Below, one piece after another: positions 1 to 11,529 of a stretch of DNA of 64,000 nt. The stretch's first letter is position 1. Every line of letters begins with the position of its first letter. Below the pieces are notes generated by a model that was given only the letters and a program-made list of their open reading frames with translations, searched no databases and was not told the DNA's origin. Position numbers and translations under genes: made by a program. Origin of the DNA: Strobilurus pachycystidiatus (Eukaryota > Basidiomycota > Agaricomycetes > Agaricales > Physalacriaceae); assembly GCA_019915135.1 (NCBI GenBank), contig JAHLMK010000022.1, forward strand, positions 620,001-684,000, in the 5' to 3' direction.

Positions 1-471
1 GCCTTGGATTTCTTGGACACCGGTCGGACCTATGTGCAACAAAATCAGCCCAAAAACAACGCGATAAGGATGCCATCTTTACACGCAGATTGGGAGAATC
101 AACGTGCGTTCCAACAATGCTCAATCCAGCGCCATGCTTCCATTTTGGTGGGAGAGTGAAGGCAACCAAGGCGGCCTGATTGCTGTTTCCATGTGAGATC
201 GATTCCATGGCACAGGACATCTGCGATTACCGTATGAAGTAGTAGTTCCCGCCTGGCTTGACGATGTTCTCCCAGTTGTCAGCCTCGCGAAGCTGTGATG
301 AGCTCGTCAGTGGCTGCTGTACGGCATGGGCCACGGCCGACGCACCTTGCGAAAGCCAGCCGCTTCGAGACGGACCGCCGCGTTGTGCACTGCGTGGAAC
401 GGCGTCGGAGACGCATTGAGGAAGGTCAGCAGCCTCTTCGCAGCTTCGGGAGTGTTTGGGTAGAGCATCAT
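1..471 (-). CDS. Aspartyl aminopeptidase, M18 family (5' part; truncated by window start)
   Basis: Metallo-aminopeptidase of the M18 family, which trims N-terminal acidic residues from peptides in cytosol or vacuole. Reading the minus strand from ATG-ATG at 471 and removing three short introns gives a typical M18 N-terminus: FLNASPTPFHAVHNA, then LREADNW, GGNYYFIRNQAALVAF and GTHVDSPNLRVRPVSKKSK. The GTHVDSP segment carries the first metal-ligand histidine of the family. The reading frame runs off the window edge at base 1, so the catalytic C-terminal part is missing only because of the window. It lies 97 bp downstream of the ALG8 stop on the same strand. Family assignment is strong; the choice between the two adjacent ATGs is arbitrary. 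Confidence 0.85.
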
Positions 472-567
472 CTTGCCAAAGAAGCCAGCAATCGCGAGTT
501 CAAATGAACGTCGGAGCCACGTGTTACAACCGCCGCGGGGGTTAGAGATGGAGGGACGATAAGTTAT

Positions 568-2713
568 TTATATTTCACTAAGCTGACCCTTATACGCCGT
601 ATCGTCACTGAGATAAATAAACAATAGACGCAGGAACCCCCACAATTGCCCAACCGCACAGTAGACGCTTGTCAACATGAGCGGCAGGAATTGCATCTCT
701 TCGCTCGATCCCCGCGATATATACCAGTAAGACAGAAAGAGCTGCAGTCCAACAAACCCGAACAGATATAGCCGCTCCGCCATGTCTAACACCACGAAGT
801 AGAACGACGTTGGCAACCTTTGTCCGTGTCAATTGTCGAGTGAACTGGTCTGAACTAATTACTTACTCATATACGCGCCGTGACAGAGGCTGATAAACGA
901 GCGAAAGCCATATGACAGAGTATAGTACTTCAATAAAAGATTCTGGTAGGGAAATTAGATCGCGTCCAACTGTGTGTAGAACGACAAACCTGCGGGTGTG
1001 AAGAGAAGAGGGAATAGGGAGAATATTCCCGACACGCTGGCAATGATGAACGTTCTAAAGTACGCTTGTCTCTCTGCTGCCAGGAGACTACGGGCATAGA
1101 TATTGAGCACAAATTCTAGAGTGAGAACACGACGAGCGCACCTAAGAGGGACAAGCACTAGCAAAACGGCCTTCTCGTGTACGTGCCACCCAAACAAGAA
1201 TGAAGCATACCCACACAGGATCAGCGCGGTCAGGAATGACTTGTAGCTCGCACTTCGCCATAGCCTGGTCAACACAAGCTAACGGAGAGTGAGCTGCGAC
1301 ACGGCAGTGATTGAAGCGACCGACCGACTGAAATGCAAGCGTTATCGTAAACGTATGAACTGGCTTGACATTGGGAATGACTGCAAACACAGTATCACCG
1401 ACCAGACCACGCGACGTGGATGCTACACCAGCAGCGTTGACTTCAACTCCAGCCTGCTTTGCGACTTGATTGGTGTAGGGTCAGACTTTCTGCTGCCAGA
1501 TGAGGTGTTCAACCTACAATGTAGAAGAACGCGATCTAACGCGGTTACTAGGGCCCAAACATTGGGAGCCCAATATGCATGATTCAGACCTCTCGTGAAA
1601 GGGAACAACCGGCTCAATACTTGAGGTATCTGGCCCATGGCCGCAAACGGCCCAAAGGACAAGACGAAGACTGCGATGACCGAATTTGCTAAGGAGAGGA
1701 AGTTCTTGATCTGTGGGCGGCCAGCACCATCGAGGCAGAGCGCGCGAAGGAGATAGATGAAATAGGCAGGCTGAAAAGGAGACCGTCAACCATTCGTCGC
1801 GTCCGAAAGGAGAGGACGCACTGCAAGATACATGTAGATGTGCTTGAAATTGAGGAGGACCGCAAATAATATTCCGCTTAACAATTTTCGGCCCTGTGAT
1901 TTCGTTTAGCAGCAGTGGGACTGAGGGTCAGCAACGCACATTACGAGCCATGAGAATAGACCACAAGAGAATGCCAAACATGAATCCGTTGTACTGGAAA
2001 TGAATGTGGTCGACTATTATGAAGCCTGGATGGAAGAATAAGGACACGGAGACGACGCGTTGCATCTTGGAATCAATCGAGCCGCGGACGAATCTAAGCA
2101 TATGGAAGTTGAAGCGAGGACATCAGGAAGTAGGAAGCAACATACCGAAGAAGAGCTGCACCGAGGACTAATTCGGAGAGTATAACAGTCGAACGCTGGT
2201 ATGCTATGACAGACCACGCATCGTAGTTGAGGTTGTTGAGATCAACAATTTTGGGATCAATGAAGGCCGCCGGAATTGAGAGTAGCTTCTCGAAATATGC
2301 GAAGAATGGTGGATAGTCCAGAGCTGTTTTGAGGTGTCAAGGCGTGAGGGACGTATCAACCGCGCGATACTTACTCCATTCTGATGTGGTCTAGCAGGAG
2401 CTGAGTGCTTCATGAAGAAAGAGAGAGGTGACGGCGCACATCGAAGTACCACTTGGAGATCGGTAGGGAATGAGTGATGGCCAGCCAATTGCGGTGAACT
2501 TCAAAGTCTGTTGAGCGGCTCGAAGGACATTAGTGGCATGTCGTACCAAGAAAGGAACAGAGAGCACTAAGCTGGAAACAGGAGAAGCTTGAAAGCCATT
2601 GAATAGATGAGAATGTCCCATTCCGAGGCGTGAATGTCGTTTGCCCACGGCAGCCACGTTGACCGTGGCTGCTCCGGTGACTGCTCGTCGTTGCGGTCCG
2701 TTGAGGTGCTCAT
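568..2713 (-). CDS. ALG8: Dolichyl-P-Glc:Glc1Man9GlcNAc2-PP-dolichol alpha-1,3-glucosyltransferase (ALG8)
   Basis: Adds the second glucose to the lipid-linked oligosaccharide in the ER lumen, as part of the N-glycosylation pathway. The spliced minus-strand frame starts [10 protein letters not shown] at 2713 and continues through [53 protein letters not shown] and [16 protein letters not shown], the ALG8 (not ALG6) version of the family signature. The late motif [19 protein letters not shown] at about 1150-1230 is shared by ALG6/ALG8 glucosyltransferases. The rest is hydrophobic, as expected of a multi-pass ER protein, and ends at a stop at 568. Many short introns are present; internal exon edges between about 1280 and 2000 were not all resolved. 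It is divergent from VMA21, with 155 bp between the start codons. Confidence 0.88.
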
Positions 2714-2868
2714 CAAAGGCGACGTGGGGCCGGAAACATAGAGTTATGCAGGGAAGATGGTGGTAAGCTTGACAGAGAGCAAGGCGCGTTCAACGTTCCG
2801 GCGGCATTCCAGCGGCGGTACACACGTGATACACCAGCTTGCTTTCGCTCGCCCACACCAAAACGATC

Positions 2869-3254
2869 ATGGAACAAGCTGCAGGCGCCAAGATTAGCAG
2901 CCAGGCTGCCTCTGGGTACGAAACTTTGGCTCGCTCTGCTCTTCCACGGTCCTGACGGCGTATTCTTTCAGTGCAACCCTGACGAAACTCATAATATTCA
3001 CTCTTTCTTTGGGTGTCCTTCCGCTTTCATCATATTACTTGTCCCTGCATTATATCTGGAACGGTACGGCGAGCTGATTTATCTCTTCCTCCATTTTACA
3101 AACCATTTCTCCTCCAGGCAACGCAACATGGGCCGCTTTGACCGCCATCTTCGCCGCTAACGGTCTACTTGTGGCGTACATAATTTCATCCATCTATGAC
3201 GACACGACCTCGTCTGTACAAAAGTCTACGAGAGATACGAAGAAAGATCGCTAG
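2869..3254 (+). CDS. VMA21: V-ATPase assembly integral membrane protein VMA21
   Basis: ER-resident assembly factor for the V0 sector of the vacuolar ATPase. Three exons (2869-2915, 2972-3063, 3118-3254) splice in phase to a 91-residue protein. It has two membrane segments: TKLIIFTLSLGVLPLSSYY, then WAALTAIFAANGLLVAYII after the conserved N-G-N-A-T turn. The short hydrophilic C-terminus ends in KKDR, consistent with the basic ER-retrieval tail of the family. Size and two-helix topology match VMA21 proteins. No single exon is long enough to stand out as an open frame, so automated ORF lists miss this gene. Confidence 0.9.
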
Positions 3255-3480
3255 TGATTTTAGGAGTAATTTTAGGTGACTCGCAAACAAAGTACTCGTA
3301 CATACTGTGAGTAACAAGTTTCATAATTACAATTATTGTACATGACTTCCCCTTCCCTTTCTAAAACTTCTGAAGAGGAGAAAAGATAATGAGGGCAAAA
3401 ATGTTCCCTGTTCAGACAGCATATCCCCACTGGACATTACGGGCCCTAATGGGAGTGGTGTCGGGCTAAAATAGTCAACG

Positions 3481-4854
3481 TCAATGGTTGCGCTCTTCGA
3501 ATTCGGGCGATTTGCATACCTGTAGTACGAGGATTGGATCATGCCGTCTCTCGACGGCGGATAGAAATTTTGTATGATTTCTATGACTGCGCTGTCGCGA
3601 GTCACTGGCTGCGACACGATGAGAATTATACGAGAAGTATGATTGCTGGGATCCGGACTCCAGTGAATGTGCCTCCTGTTTTGGAATAGAGTATCGGGGA
3701 GACGTGTACGAGGAGGCTGAGTTAAGCTGAGACGGGCTTTCCGGAGCCGCTAAAAGACTGTAGGCAGAAGATTTGTGTATCAGGTTGTGTGGCGCGGCGG
3801 AATAAACAGGTGTGACAGGCGTGGCCAACGGTGTAGTATCACTGGAGTTAGAGGACGCCGAAGCAGGCGATGGCGGTAGAGGAGCGATAGTGGGTGTAGG
3901 CCGGAGGACGAGAGCTTTGGGCACCTTTTTGCGAATTCGCAAAGGCGGAGGTGCAGGAAATAAAGATAGAGAGAAATCTGCCACGTCAAGATTTTCCTCC
4001 GGACTTGGAGCAACGACGGAAGAAATGTGACTAGGAGTAGGAGGTTTGGGTCGCGGGAAGTGCACGGGGCTATCGGTAGATCTAACACAGGGCAGATGTG
4101 GCGTGGAGCCTGTGACTTGATATCGTGTGCGAAGACAATGCACTGACGGATCAAGAATCGCATCCACCGTGTCAGACTTTGGAGTGTTGGGTAGACTTTT
4201 TCCATTGTGAGATGGCGTAACATGCGGCGGTCGGACGACTTCCTGGAGGTCGGTGAGAAATTCATTCCACACGCCATCCAGCTCAGATGAAGAGCGGCTT
4301 GACATGCTGACCGATTGAGACATAGGAGGAGAAGGAGTGATAGCGATATCTTCACTGAGAACACGAAAGCTAGGCGAAGCTTTTGGAGTGGGTGGTAGTG
4401 GTCTCTCTCGATTTTCCAGATCGAGGAGGAGATTTAGGCTAGGAGGACGAGGAGGACGAGGAGGTGGCAATGACCTTTGAAAAGTCGACCGTGGTGAATG
4501 AGTACGAGATGAATGAGGGGCCTTCGTAGAGGGAGCCTTGGGACTCTGAGGAGGCGAAGGGGCATAGTTTGGCCAATTGACAGTCTCTGCCTTATGCAGA
4601 GGCTGCCTGGCATGGGTGGGAGATGGATAAGTGATCTCCCCAGATAGGGATTTTCGACTGTGAGGACTGTGAGGAGGCGAAGGGGGGTGGTATGGTCCAC
4701 TGTGAGTCTCTGCCTTCCGCAGGGGCGGCAGGGCAGGAAACGCTTCGGTGGGAGACGCGTCCTTGTCTTTCCTGCGCCAAGTGTTTCGCAAGAAAGTGAC
4801 GGACTTCATGGTAGGATGGAGGGTAGCGCTATTGAACATAGCACTGAGAGTCAT
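3481..4854 (-). CDS. Proline/serine-rich disordered protein, unknown function
   Basis: I do not recognise this family. One uninterrupted frame of 457 codons starts MTLSAMFNSATLHP. It is dominated by Pro, Ser, His and Thr, with many PSPP, PPRPP and SP dipeptides typical of SH3/WW ligands and proline-directed kinase sites. Two related modules occur near the N-terminus: one begins LRKAETHSGPYHPPSPPHSP and the second LHKAETVNWPNYAPSPPQSP, about 45 residues later. There is no signal peptide or membrane segment. The length of the frame and its consistent bias argue that it is coding. The last 40 or so codons could be replaced by a spliced exon, and the protein may extend upstream through the unresolved frames at 4890-5300. 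Confidence 0.55.
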   Translation of the reverse strand: MTLSAMFNSATLHPTMKSVTFLRNTWRRKDKDASPTEAFPALPPLRKAETHSGPYHPPSPPHSPHSRKSLSGEITYPSPTHARQPLHKAETVNWPNYAPSPPQSPKAPSTKAPHSSRTHSPRSTFQRSLPPPRPPRPPSLNLLLDLENRERPLPPTPKASPSFRVLSEDIAITPSPPMSQSVSMSSRSSSELDGVWNEFLTDLQEVVRPPHVTPSHNGKSLPNTPKSDTVDAILDPSVHCLRTRYQVTGSTPHLPCVRSTDSPVHFPRPKPPTPSHISSVVAPSPEENLDVADFSLSLFPAPPPLRIRKKVPKALVLRPTPTIAPLPPSPASASSNSSDTTPLATPVTPVYSAAPHNLIHKSSAYSLLAAPESPSQLNSASSYTSPRYSIPKQEAHSLESGSQQSYFSYNSHRVAASDSRQRSHRNHTKFLSAVERRHDPILVLQVCKSPEFEERNH

Positions 4855-4893
4855 ATTTCTAGGAGATCAAAGTGTCACAAGAGAAGGTGTACC

Positions 4894-5709
4894 TCATGTC
4901 CTGTAATAGAAGCCTGCGACATTAGGCAAGGCAACTTCCAGGCCCTGATGGTGCATTACGAGCGATCTGAAAGCCTGAATGAAAGGTCCTGGCCAGCGAG
5001 GGACCTGAATGAATGCTTCTGAAAACTCTGAGGCGGTGATACCCGTCGTAAATACGATTCGATATCTGGAGCCAAGATTCCGCATAGTACATGCGCGCCT
5101 AGACGATGGAATTGCGGGTGGCCCCTCTCAATATAAGACATAGCCAAGATAGCCGGCCACATGGTGCAGAAGCGTCGTTCAAGAAGACTTTGAAGAGCCT
5201 CGAAGTTCCACCGAGGCGCAATCTCACGTAATCCAGACGTCTGTCCGAGCTTTCCATACACGTATCGGGATTCGGCACCAACATTCTGCAAGTCGAATTT
5301 GACGAAATCGTGATGAAGGCAATTGAACCTGTGATCCGGGCTGGCAGCTGTACGCTGAGAGTTCCCTTGTCTGTTCGACGTGATGACAGCCCCGGCGAGT
5401 ACAGCATGGTGGAAATACTGAGTTCGTGAACTCAGTCGACGTGCAACCTACATTCGTACGGTAGCAAACCGATGCGCTGTACCTCAGTAAGTGGAGACAT
5501 ATGGCAGTTGAGAAAACAACATCTGCACACCGACATTGACATCTGAGCACACTTTCGGTGGACTGCCGTTCCTTGCACCGCCACAAACGCATTGATCTGC
5601 TTCGGAATCGTCTGGATGAAGAGAACATTTCTTCCTCTGACATGCGCTGGACGAGCAAGTAAGGAATGCTCCCAGAACTAAGTAGTCCGATCAGTGTCTG
5701 GATCGCCAC
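4894..5709 (-). CDS. Possible multi-exon gene, unidentified
   Basis: Minus-strand frames here read like protein in patches, for example KFDLQNVGAESRYVYGKLGQ, LREIAPRWNFEALQSLLERR, then CTMWPAILAMSYIERGHPQ, with a further piece ending EVALPNVAGFYYRT. A plausible intron ends in the acceptor near 5345 (GCGTACAG). I could not assemble a complete gene with a convincing start and could not recognise a family. It might be the 5' part of the proline-rich gene below it, a separate gene, or a decayed copy. Confidence 0.25.
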
Positions 5710-7106
5710 TGCTGTAAGGATGAATTGACGAAGGATAAGTTAACAGCCCAAATTTTTTTGGCCATTGAAAGGCAAAGACTATTCCTCGAGGAGTCGAAGG
5801 ACTCCGGAATCTGAGTTCTCCACGCGTCGAAAGGCTCCAATCGAAGAGATGGTCGTCCCTCGCCCTCGTGGCCAATGGCCCCCAAAAACTGTGCAAGACT
5901 GAGCTTGCAGTCGCCATCTTCCCCGAGTTTGCCGACTGGTGCTTTCCGGCAATTTCACCTTCTTCAGTCATGCATTAGGCTTGACAAGCCCTTGAATGTT
6001 GATTGAAATATGACGTTCACTGTCAAAATCCATCTTCCTTTCGACAGTGAAGACCTAGACCGTCTTGACCCAGAAGCTCAGGATCGGGCCCGAGGGAGGA
6101 AGTGACTCGGAAGCTCCGGCTAGCATGGTTGAACTGACGGAGCATACGTCGCAAGTGCAACAGAGGGGTCGAAATTCGGCGAGTACGGAGTGGAGGATGA
6201 TCGGATTGAGCTGAGAATGAGCTGAAGGACGTACGTGAGGAGTAGGACGGCATGCAAAGGGTGAATTAATAGAACAGAGGTGATCCTAGTTCCGTTAGAC
6301 AGAATCACATCCCCTGCCGTAGGGACATGTGAGTCTAATATGAGAAGCGTTTGTACACAGGTTGTCGTGGATTCGAAGTAAGAGAGTTGTCAGTGGGTTC
6401 ATTGTCAAGTTCGTGCTGACCGTGTCAGTTCGCGGATAATTTCAGATGCGGAAGGACTGATCTAAGCATTTGTAAGTGGGCATCTGGACAAGATCAAGAC
6501 TAAGATTGTGAACTTCCCACAACGCCGCCAAACGGCGCCAATACATGAGTAACGCGGGAATAGAGGCCTTGGCTTTGATTCCTTTGGCTGCGAGCACCTT
6601 GCGTGACCTTTCGGCGATTAAGTGCCAAGGTCTCGACATGACAGGTCCTGGGGCTTGAGCAAAGTTTGAGAGATTGGCAAGGGCCAAGTCTATGGCGGGA
6701 CTGAGTCGACATCATGAGCGACATCAGCCTCCGATCGCCAGTGACAATGGAAAGGAAACGATAAAAAGCCAACATCTGCGATATTAGCATTGATTGTTGG
6801 TTCAAAAAGAATCTAGTCCGAGTCGTGTTATTTGACCTCTTGGATTCCTCTCGAAAGGAGACAAACCCACGCAAAGTCAATGTTCCACGAGGAAGGCAAT
6901 ATATCTAGCTGCCCGTACTTTTCCTGTGGGATCGAAATCATATCGGAGCGGCAGCTCAAGGTTTTCCTTCTCTATCGACCAAAGTGATGACACCGAGCGG
7001 CTTCGAGAGAAGGAAGGACGCGTCAAGTCGTCCTTGAGGCTTGAGGCTAGCAGTAACAAAGACTCCAGCGAAAATACAAGCTTCCTCTTGAATAATGCTA
7101 CAACAT
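5710..7106. other. Unresolved stretch downstream of DRG1
   Basis: About 1.4 kb without an identified gene. Minus-strand fragments look partly coding, for example LANLSNFAQAPGPVMSRPW followed by WHLIAERSRKVLAAKGIKA near 6560-6660, and a hydrophobic stretch ITSVLLIHPLHAVLLLTYVL near 6230-6290. In-frame stops interrupt them and I could not splice them into one protein. A degenerate gene is possible. Confidence 0.3.
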
Positions 7107-8775
7107 TTACTTCTTCGCTATATGTACGACTGTAGTAGCATTGTGAGACAAGACAAGACCAATAACCAGGCGTCTGACTCACCATCTTCATCCTCAAGGA
7201 TGTGGTCTAAACCGACCTTCTGCCCTCTCGAGTGCTTTGCGCTCGCACCCCAGACAATCGCACTGGAAGAAACGTGTTTAGTCTCACTCCGAGGACATAG
7301 TGACTGGGAGCATACTATTTCATCTGCTTTGCAATCTCTTTGTGGATGGAGCTGCAGAAGTCCTCGACAGAGCACTTGCCGCGACGCAGCACGACAGGTT
7401 GGGTATAATCCGGCGCCAGCCCTCTAGGTTTTGTGTATACCCGAACCAGATTCAGTGTCTCCCACATTTTCTCGATGAGCTCGTCGATGTTCAGCCATTC
7501 CCGAGACGATATAGGGACAGACATTGGGATTTTATACCTTTTTTATCTGCAATTAATTTTGAATTCAAGGAGTATGGAGACTGCCTACAAAAGATCAAGT
7601 TCCTCAATCGATATGGCGTCAATCTTGTTCAGAACCTGCAGGATGTTAGGGCAAAGACCATTTGTGAGGAAAGGGTGCAACATACGTATATTGCTGGAAT
7701 GTAGACTCGGTTGCCTTCGATTACGTCCACGAGGTCGTCCGCTGTGGCACCCGGTTCCCGAATTGCAATGTCGGCGTTATTGATCTTATACTCGCTGAGA
7801 ATAGCTTTGATTTCGTCGTGATCAATGTTGGTGAGGGGGACGGTATTGGTTATGGCGATTCCACCCTTTTCCTTCTTTCGGACGAGAATGGAGGGTGGGC
7901 GCTTGTTGAGTCGGATACCGAAGCCTTCCAGTTCGCCTTCGATGATTTTCTTATCACCGAGAGGTTTGAGCACGTCGAGGACAATGAAAATGAGGTTGCA
8001 AGTACGGGCAACGGCGATAACTGGAGGATGGTGAGAGGATGAGAGGCTGGGGATCCAAAACTCACCTTGTCGTCCTCTACCGCGACCGTCGTTTGCTCCT
8101 TCAATGATACCGGCTATATGGGAGGTCAGAGACCAAGTAGTCCATGATAGTAGAGGTTTCCTGACGAAGATCTAATATTTGTATCGGTGCACCGTGCACT
8201 TTTACTGTCCCTGGTACAGTTGTGAGAGTGGTAAAGTCGATCGCAGACACTTCGGAGTGTGTTCCGGTGAGTTTCGACATCAAAGTGGACTTGAGCGGGA
8301 GAAGTGAGATCCATGGGCGGTCATGACGGCGGTGAAAAGCAGACCTTTCCGACAGACGGAAATCCGACGAAACCGACTGAAGCTATGCCAGTTCTGAACC
8401 AAGTAAGAGAAAATTTGAGACCAGTTGGCGCGCAACTTACCTTGCTACATCGAAGCCAACACCAGCCCCGCCGCCTCCACCTCCACCGGGAGGCGCAATA
8501 AGTTCGCGGCGTAGCTTTGCAAGCTTGGCCTTGAGCTGCCCAAGATGGTAGCTCGTGGCCTTATTTTTTTGGGCTGGAGGAGATCATGTCAATGGACAGA
8601 ACAGAGCTAGATCATTCAATTTCCACACTTTTGGCCTGGAAAAGCTTCAGAGAGAGCCGATGGATGCAAGAGTATTCCGTACCATCTCATCTTCCACTTC
8701 CTAGATAGATGTTTAGACAATCCAGGAGTCGGTCAGTGGAAGAATGCATACCTTTATTTTCTGAACGGTCGTCAT
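7107..8775 (-). CDS. RBG1: Developmentally regulated GTP-binding protein DRG1/Rbg1
   Basis: TRAFAC-class GTPase that associates with translating ribosomes through a DFRP/Tma46-type partner. The gene starts MTTVQKIK at 8775. It has the G1 region [12 protein letters not shown], the [20 protein letters not shown] switch region, [16 protein letters not shown], the [20 protein letters not shown] stretch and [11 protein letters not shown]. The C-terminal TGS-type region runs [35 protein letters not shown] and [19 protein letters not shown], and ends DEDVVHIAKK at a TAA at 7107-7109. A Gly-rich [16 protein letters not shown] linker precedes the P-loop, as in other DRG1 proteins. Several 50-60 nt introns. 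The match to DRG1 rather than DRG2 is clear from the C-terminus. Confidence 0.93.
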
Positions 8776-9429
8776 TGTCGTATGTAAGAGGCAGGCAGCT
8801 GCGGCAAAGGCCGATCAATTTCGCGGTTGAATTTCCACGCACTTGCCTAATTTGGACGCACGCCATACTGTAGTGGCGTCCATGCATTCCAGGCGTTCAT
8901 ACAGCATCCACGAGGCGGAAGGAGATATGCAGCCAGGTGGATAATGCTAAGCCAATTTTATTATATATCCTGCCGTTATTACCGCATGATTTCGAGCACT
9001 ACATTGCGAGATATAGCTTTGGCAACATACAGTTAACTTGAACATTATTTCTTTGCATTCTACAGCTAGGGCGCTGTACTTTTACTCAATGCAACTCCAA
9101 CACAGAAAAGGCGGGCTGTAAGAGCGCCGCCACAGAACCTCCGCACTACCTCCGCTGTGGAAATAAATAAGTAAAAGGTGTTGATGGTAACCTTTACTTT
9201 GAAGTCCCAATTTGGACAACCCTTGTTGCCCTCCTTTCCTCGGCGTCGTCTCGCATCACCCCATCCGTTCCTTCCTAGCGCCCCGACCAGGCTCCCACCG
9301 TCGTACAGCCGTACGCTTCCTGTCGCTTATCCGCCCTCCCTCAATGCGACTGGCTCGCTTCTCTGTTCCCTGCTGATCGAGTACACCGTACACCTATTAT
9401 CTCGCCATTTCTACGTCCGCCCGCCAAAA
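8776..9429. promoter_or_regulatory. Divergent intergenic region between DRG1 and KCH1
   Basis: 654 bp between two oppositely transcribed start codons, so it must hold both promoters and 5' UTRs. AT-rich runs occur near 8950-9060 and around 9165-9175 (AAATAAATAAGTAAAAG). An open frame in phase with KCH1 extends back to 9178, but its residues are low-complexity and unlike the family, so I treat it as leader. No other gene seen. Confidence 0.4.
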
Positions 9430-11353
9430 ATGTGCTTCACCGGTCCAAAGTGGAAGCGAGAAATCGTCCCAGACCACAAGGTGCGCCCGCTCTGCCCGAC
9501 GCAGCGCCCACCGGCTGACCACAGACAGTTTGACTTTGTGGACACGCGCGAGTTCATCGACGAAGGCTGGGGCATGCGCCTGAAGTGCGTTTTCTGGTTT
9601 CTCCCGCTGTTCACCCGCTCATTCTCGTTTCTATCCAGGTACTTTTGGCTGTACCTCATTGCGCTCAAGTCGTTCGCCGTCTACATTGGTGACATCTATA
9701 CCGCCACCACAATGTTAACAACGTCCAGTTGGTCCAACGAAATCTTCAACAACTGCGAGGCTGCAGGCTGCGTCACCATTCCATTCAATACCGGTAAATG
9801 GCTCTTTGTTGGCTGCATTATCTTCTCCTTCCTTCTGGTGCGTTGCTCGCTGGGACCATCGTCTTCCGATCAGATATTCATCTGCCACTCAGCTTGGCTA
9901 CGAGGCTTACAAGGCCCGAAAGATCGTCGCCAGTCGGGATATCTCCTATGCATTCACCAACATCATGGCCAACAACTACTACGCTATCCGTTGGTGCACT
10001 CCCGCCTTTATTCCCTTCACAGCAGCTCATCGTCCTTCTAGGATCCTACCCACACTTTTGCTTCTTTGATCACATCAGTAATTCGACAAAGCTGAGCGAC
10101 GACTTTGCTTTCTTTGTCTTCTTTACATTCAAGAGTATGTGCGCTACCCTTATCCCATCATACATCTCACTTCACAATCGTGGCAGGCTGGAAACGTCTG
10201 TTATTGGCCGATGGTCCCCGTCAAACGATCAACGCCCTGACCCTCTACGCTGTCTACCTCACGCACAAGGACGAAGGCCCGTGGTACGATGTCACCAAGT
10301 ACTTCGCAGGCAACAGTGCTTCGACAACCGGTCTGACACTGACCACTCTCTTCACCACTCTTGTCTTTGCTGGCTCCCTCGTTCTCCTCATCATCGCCGG
10401 TCTTTGCTACATCCCGCTTTTGTGTCACATTCGAGGTAACTTGAAGGTATGTTCATCACTTATTGTTCGACCTGTACCTGTTGTAAATGATGGTGCCTTC
10501 AGGAATACTGCTGTCATAAGGTTGACAAGGTATGTGTCTCCGCGTCGGACAAAGTCATCTGTCTAAACATATCAAACAGCGTATTGACTCTGTGATCAAA
10601 CGTCGTTTGAAGGAGCGTCGCGCGGAGGCAAACAAGCTGGCACAGAAGGAGGCTATGGGCGATTACTCTCACCTCAAGAACAAGAAGGGAGAGCTCATGC
10701 AGAAACCACTGCCGCAGCCAACACTTCCCAACCTCTCTGTCGACGATGACTTTGACGACGGCATGTCAGTTCGCACGCGCGGACCAGCTCCCAGCACCTA
10801 CACCCAGGACTCCTACTACTACAACTATGACAACAAGTCAGAGTACCCTCCCCCGATGCCCGCTTTCAATCCGGCGTTGACATACCAATCTCCCGGCTCC
10901 TTCCCGAACTACAATCAATCGCAACCGAACGTTGGCCGCGATGATTCCCTGTACAACTATCCCCCACCGCAAGGCATGTACGATGACGATAATGAGAGCA
11001 CAACTCATTTGGCATCGTCTGCTGCGCCGTTCGCTCACCAGTCGGCTGTCTCAATCGAGCGCCCAGGCACAGCGCCGTTACCTAACCCGTACCATTCAAC
11101 GGCACAGAGCTACGATCCTCACGATGTGTATCAAGGTCGTGCTCTGACCACTAGTGACCAGCCTCGCCGCGCCGCCGCCACGCAGGACCGCCCGGTGAGC
11201 GGTGTTGCGTACGACGACGCGCCAGATTATTATAACCAGAATAATTATGGCGCGCCATCAGTGCAGTCGCCATACTCTCATACTGGAGATCGTGGATATG
11301 GTTCACAGACTGGCGGACGGCATCAAGATGGGACTGGCAATTACGCCGTGTAG
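9430..11353 (+). CDS. KCH1: KCH1/PRM6-type fungal potassium transporter
   Basis: Plasma-membrane protein of the Kch1 family, needed in yeast for K+ influx linked to calcium signalling. It starts MCFTGPKWKREIVPDHK (exon 1, 9430-9480; next exon from 9529: FDFVDTREFIDEGWGMRLK). It continues YFWLYLIALKSFAVYIGDIY, the family-typical TATTMLTTSSWSNEIF, WLFVGCIIFSFLL, ASRDISYAFTNIMANNYYA, SYPHFCFFDHI and FFTFKSWKRLLLADGPRQ. At least four hydrophobic membrane segments are visible. A long cytosolic tail rich in Tyr, Pro, Asn and Gln, and largely disordered, runs from about residue 330 to the stop at 11353. The ATG at 9430 is chosen because MC-TGPKWKRE is the conserved start of the family. Confidence 0.88.
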
Positions 11354-11529
11354 CACGGTGGACTCTCTTATTCCTCGTTCGCACCTATTATCAGCTGTTT
11401 CTCCACTCTGCTGCATGTATAACAGTACATTATATAACAATATCGATAGAATTCCATGGTCCGCCGTAAGAAATGAATTATGTATACTTCAGATGTATCG
11501 CATCGCGTCTACGTCCGCTCGCATTAGAG

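Noticed and set aside
295..507. 70-codon plus-strand frame
   Set aside because: Antisense to the M18 aminopeptidase exons.
6120..6310. Possible cytochrome P450 fragment (DVILSNGTRI followed by a hydrophobic stretch)
   Set aside because: Resembles a P450 segment only loosely; no heme-binding Cys motif or I-helix found nearby, so not called.
9178..9429. 84-codon extension before KCH1
   Set aside because: Open by chance in a pyrimidine-rich leader; the conserved family start is MCFTGPKWKRE at 9430.
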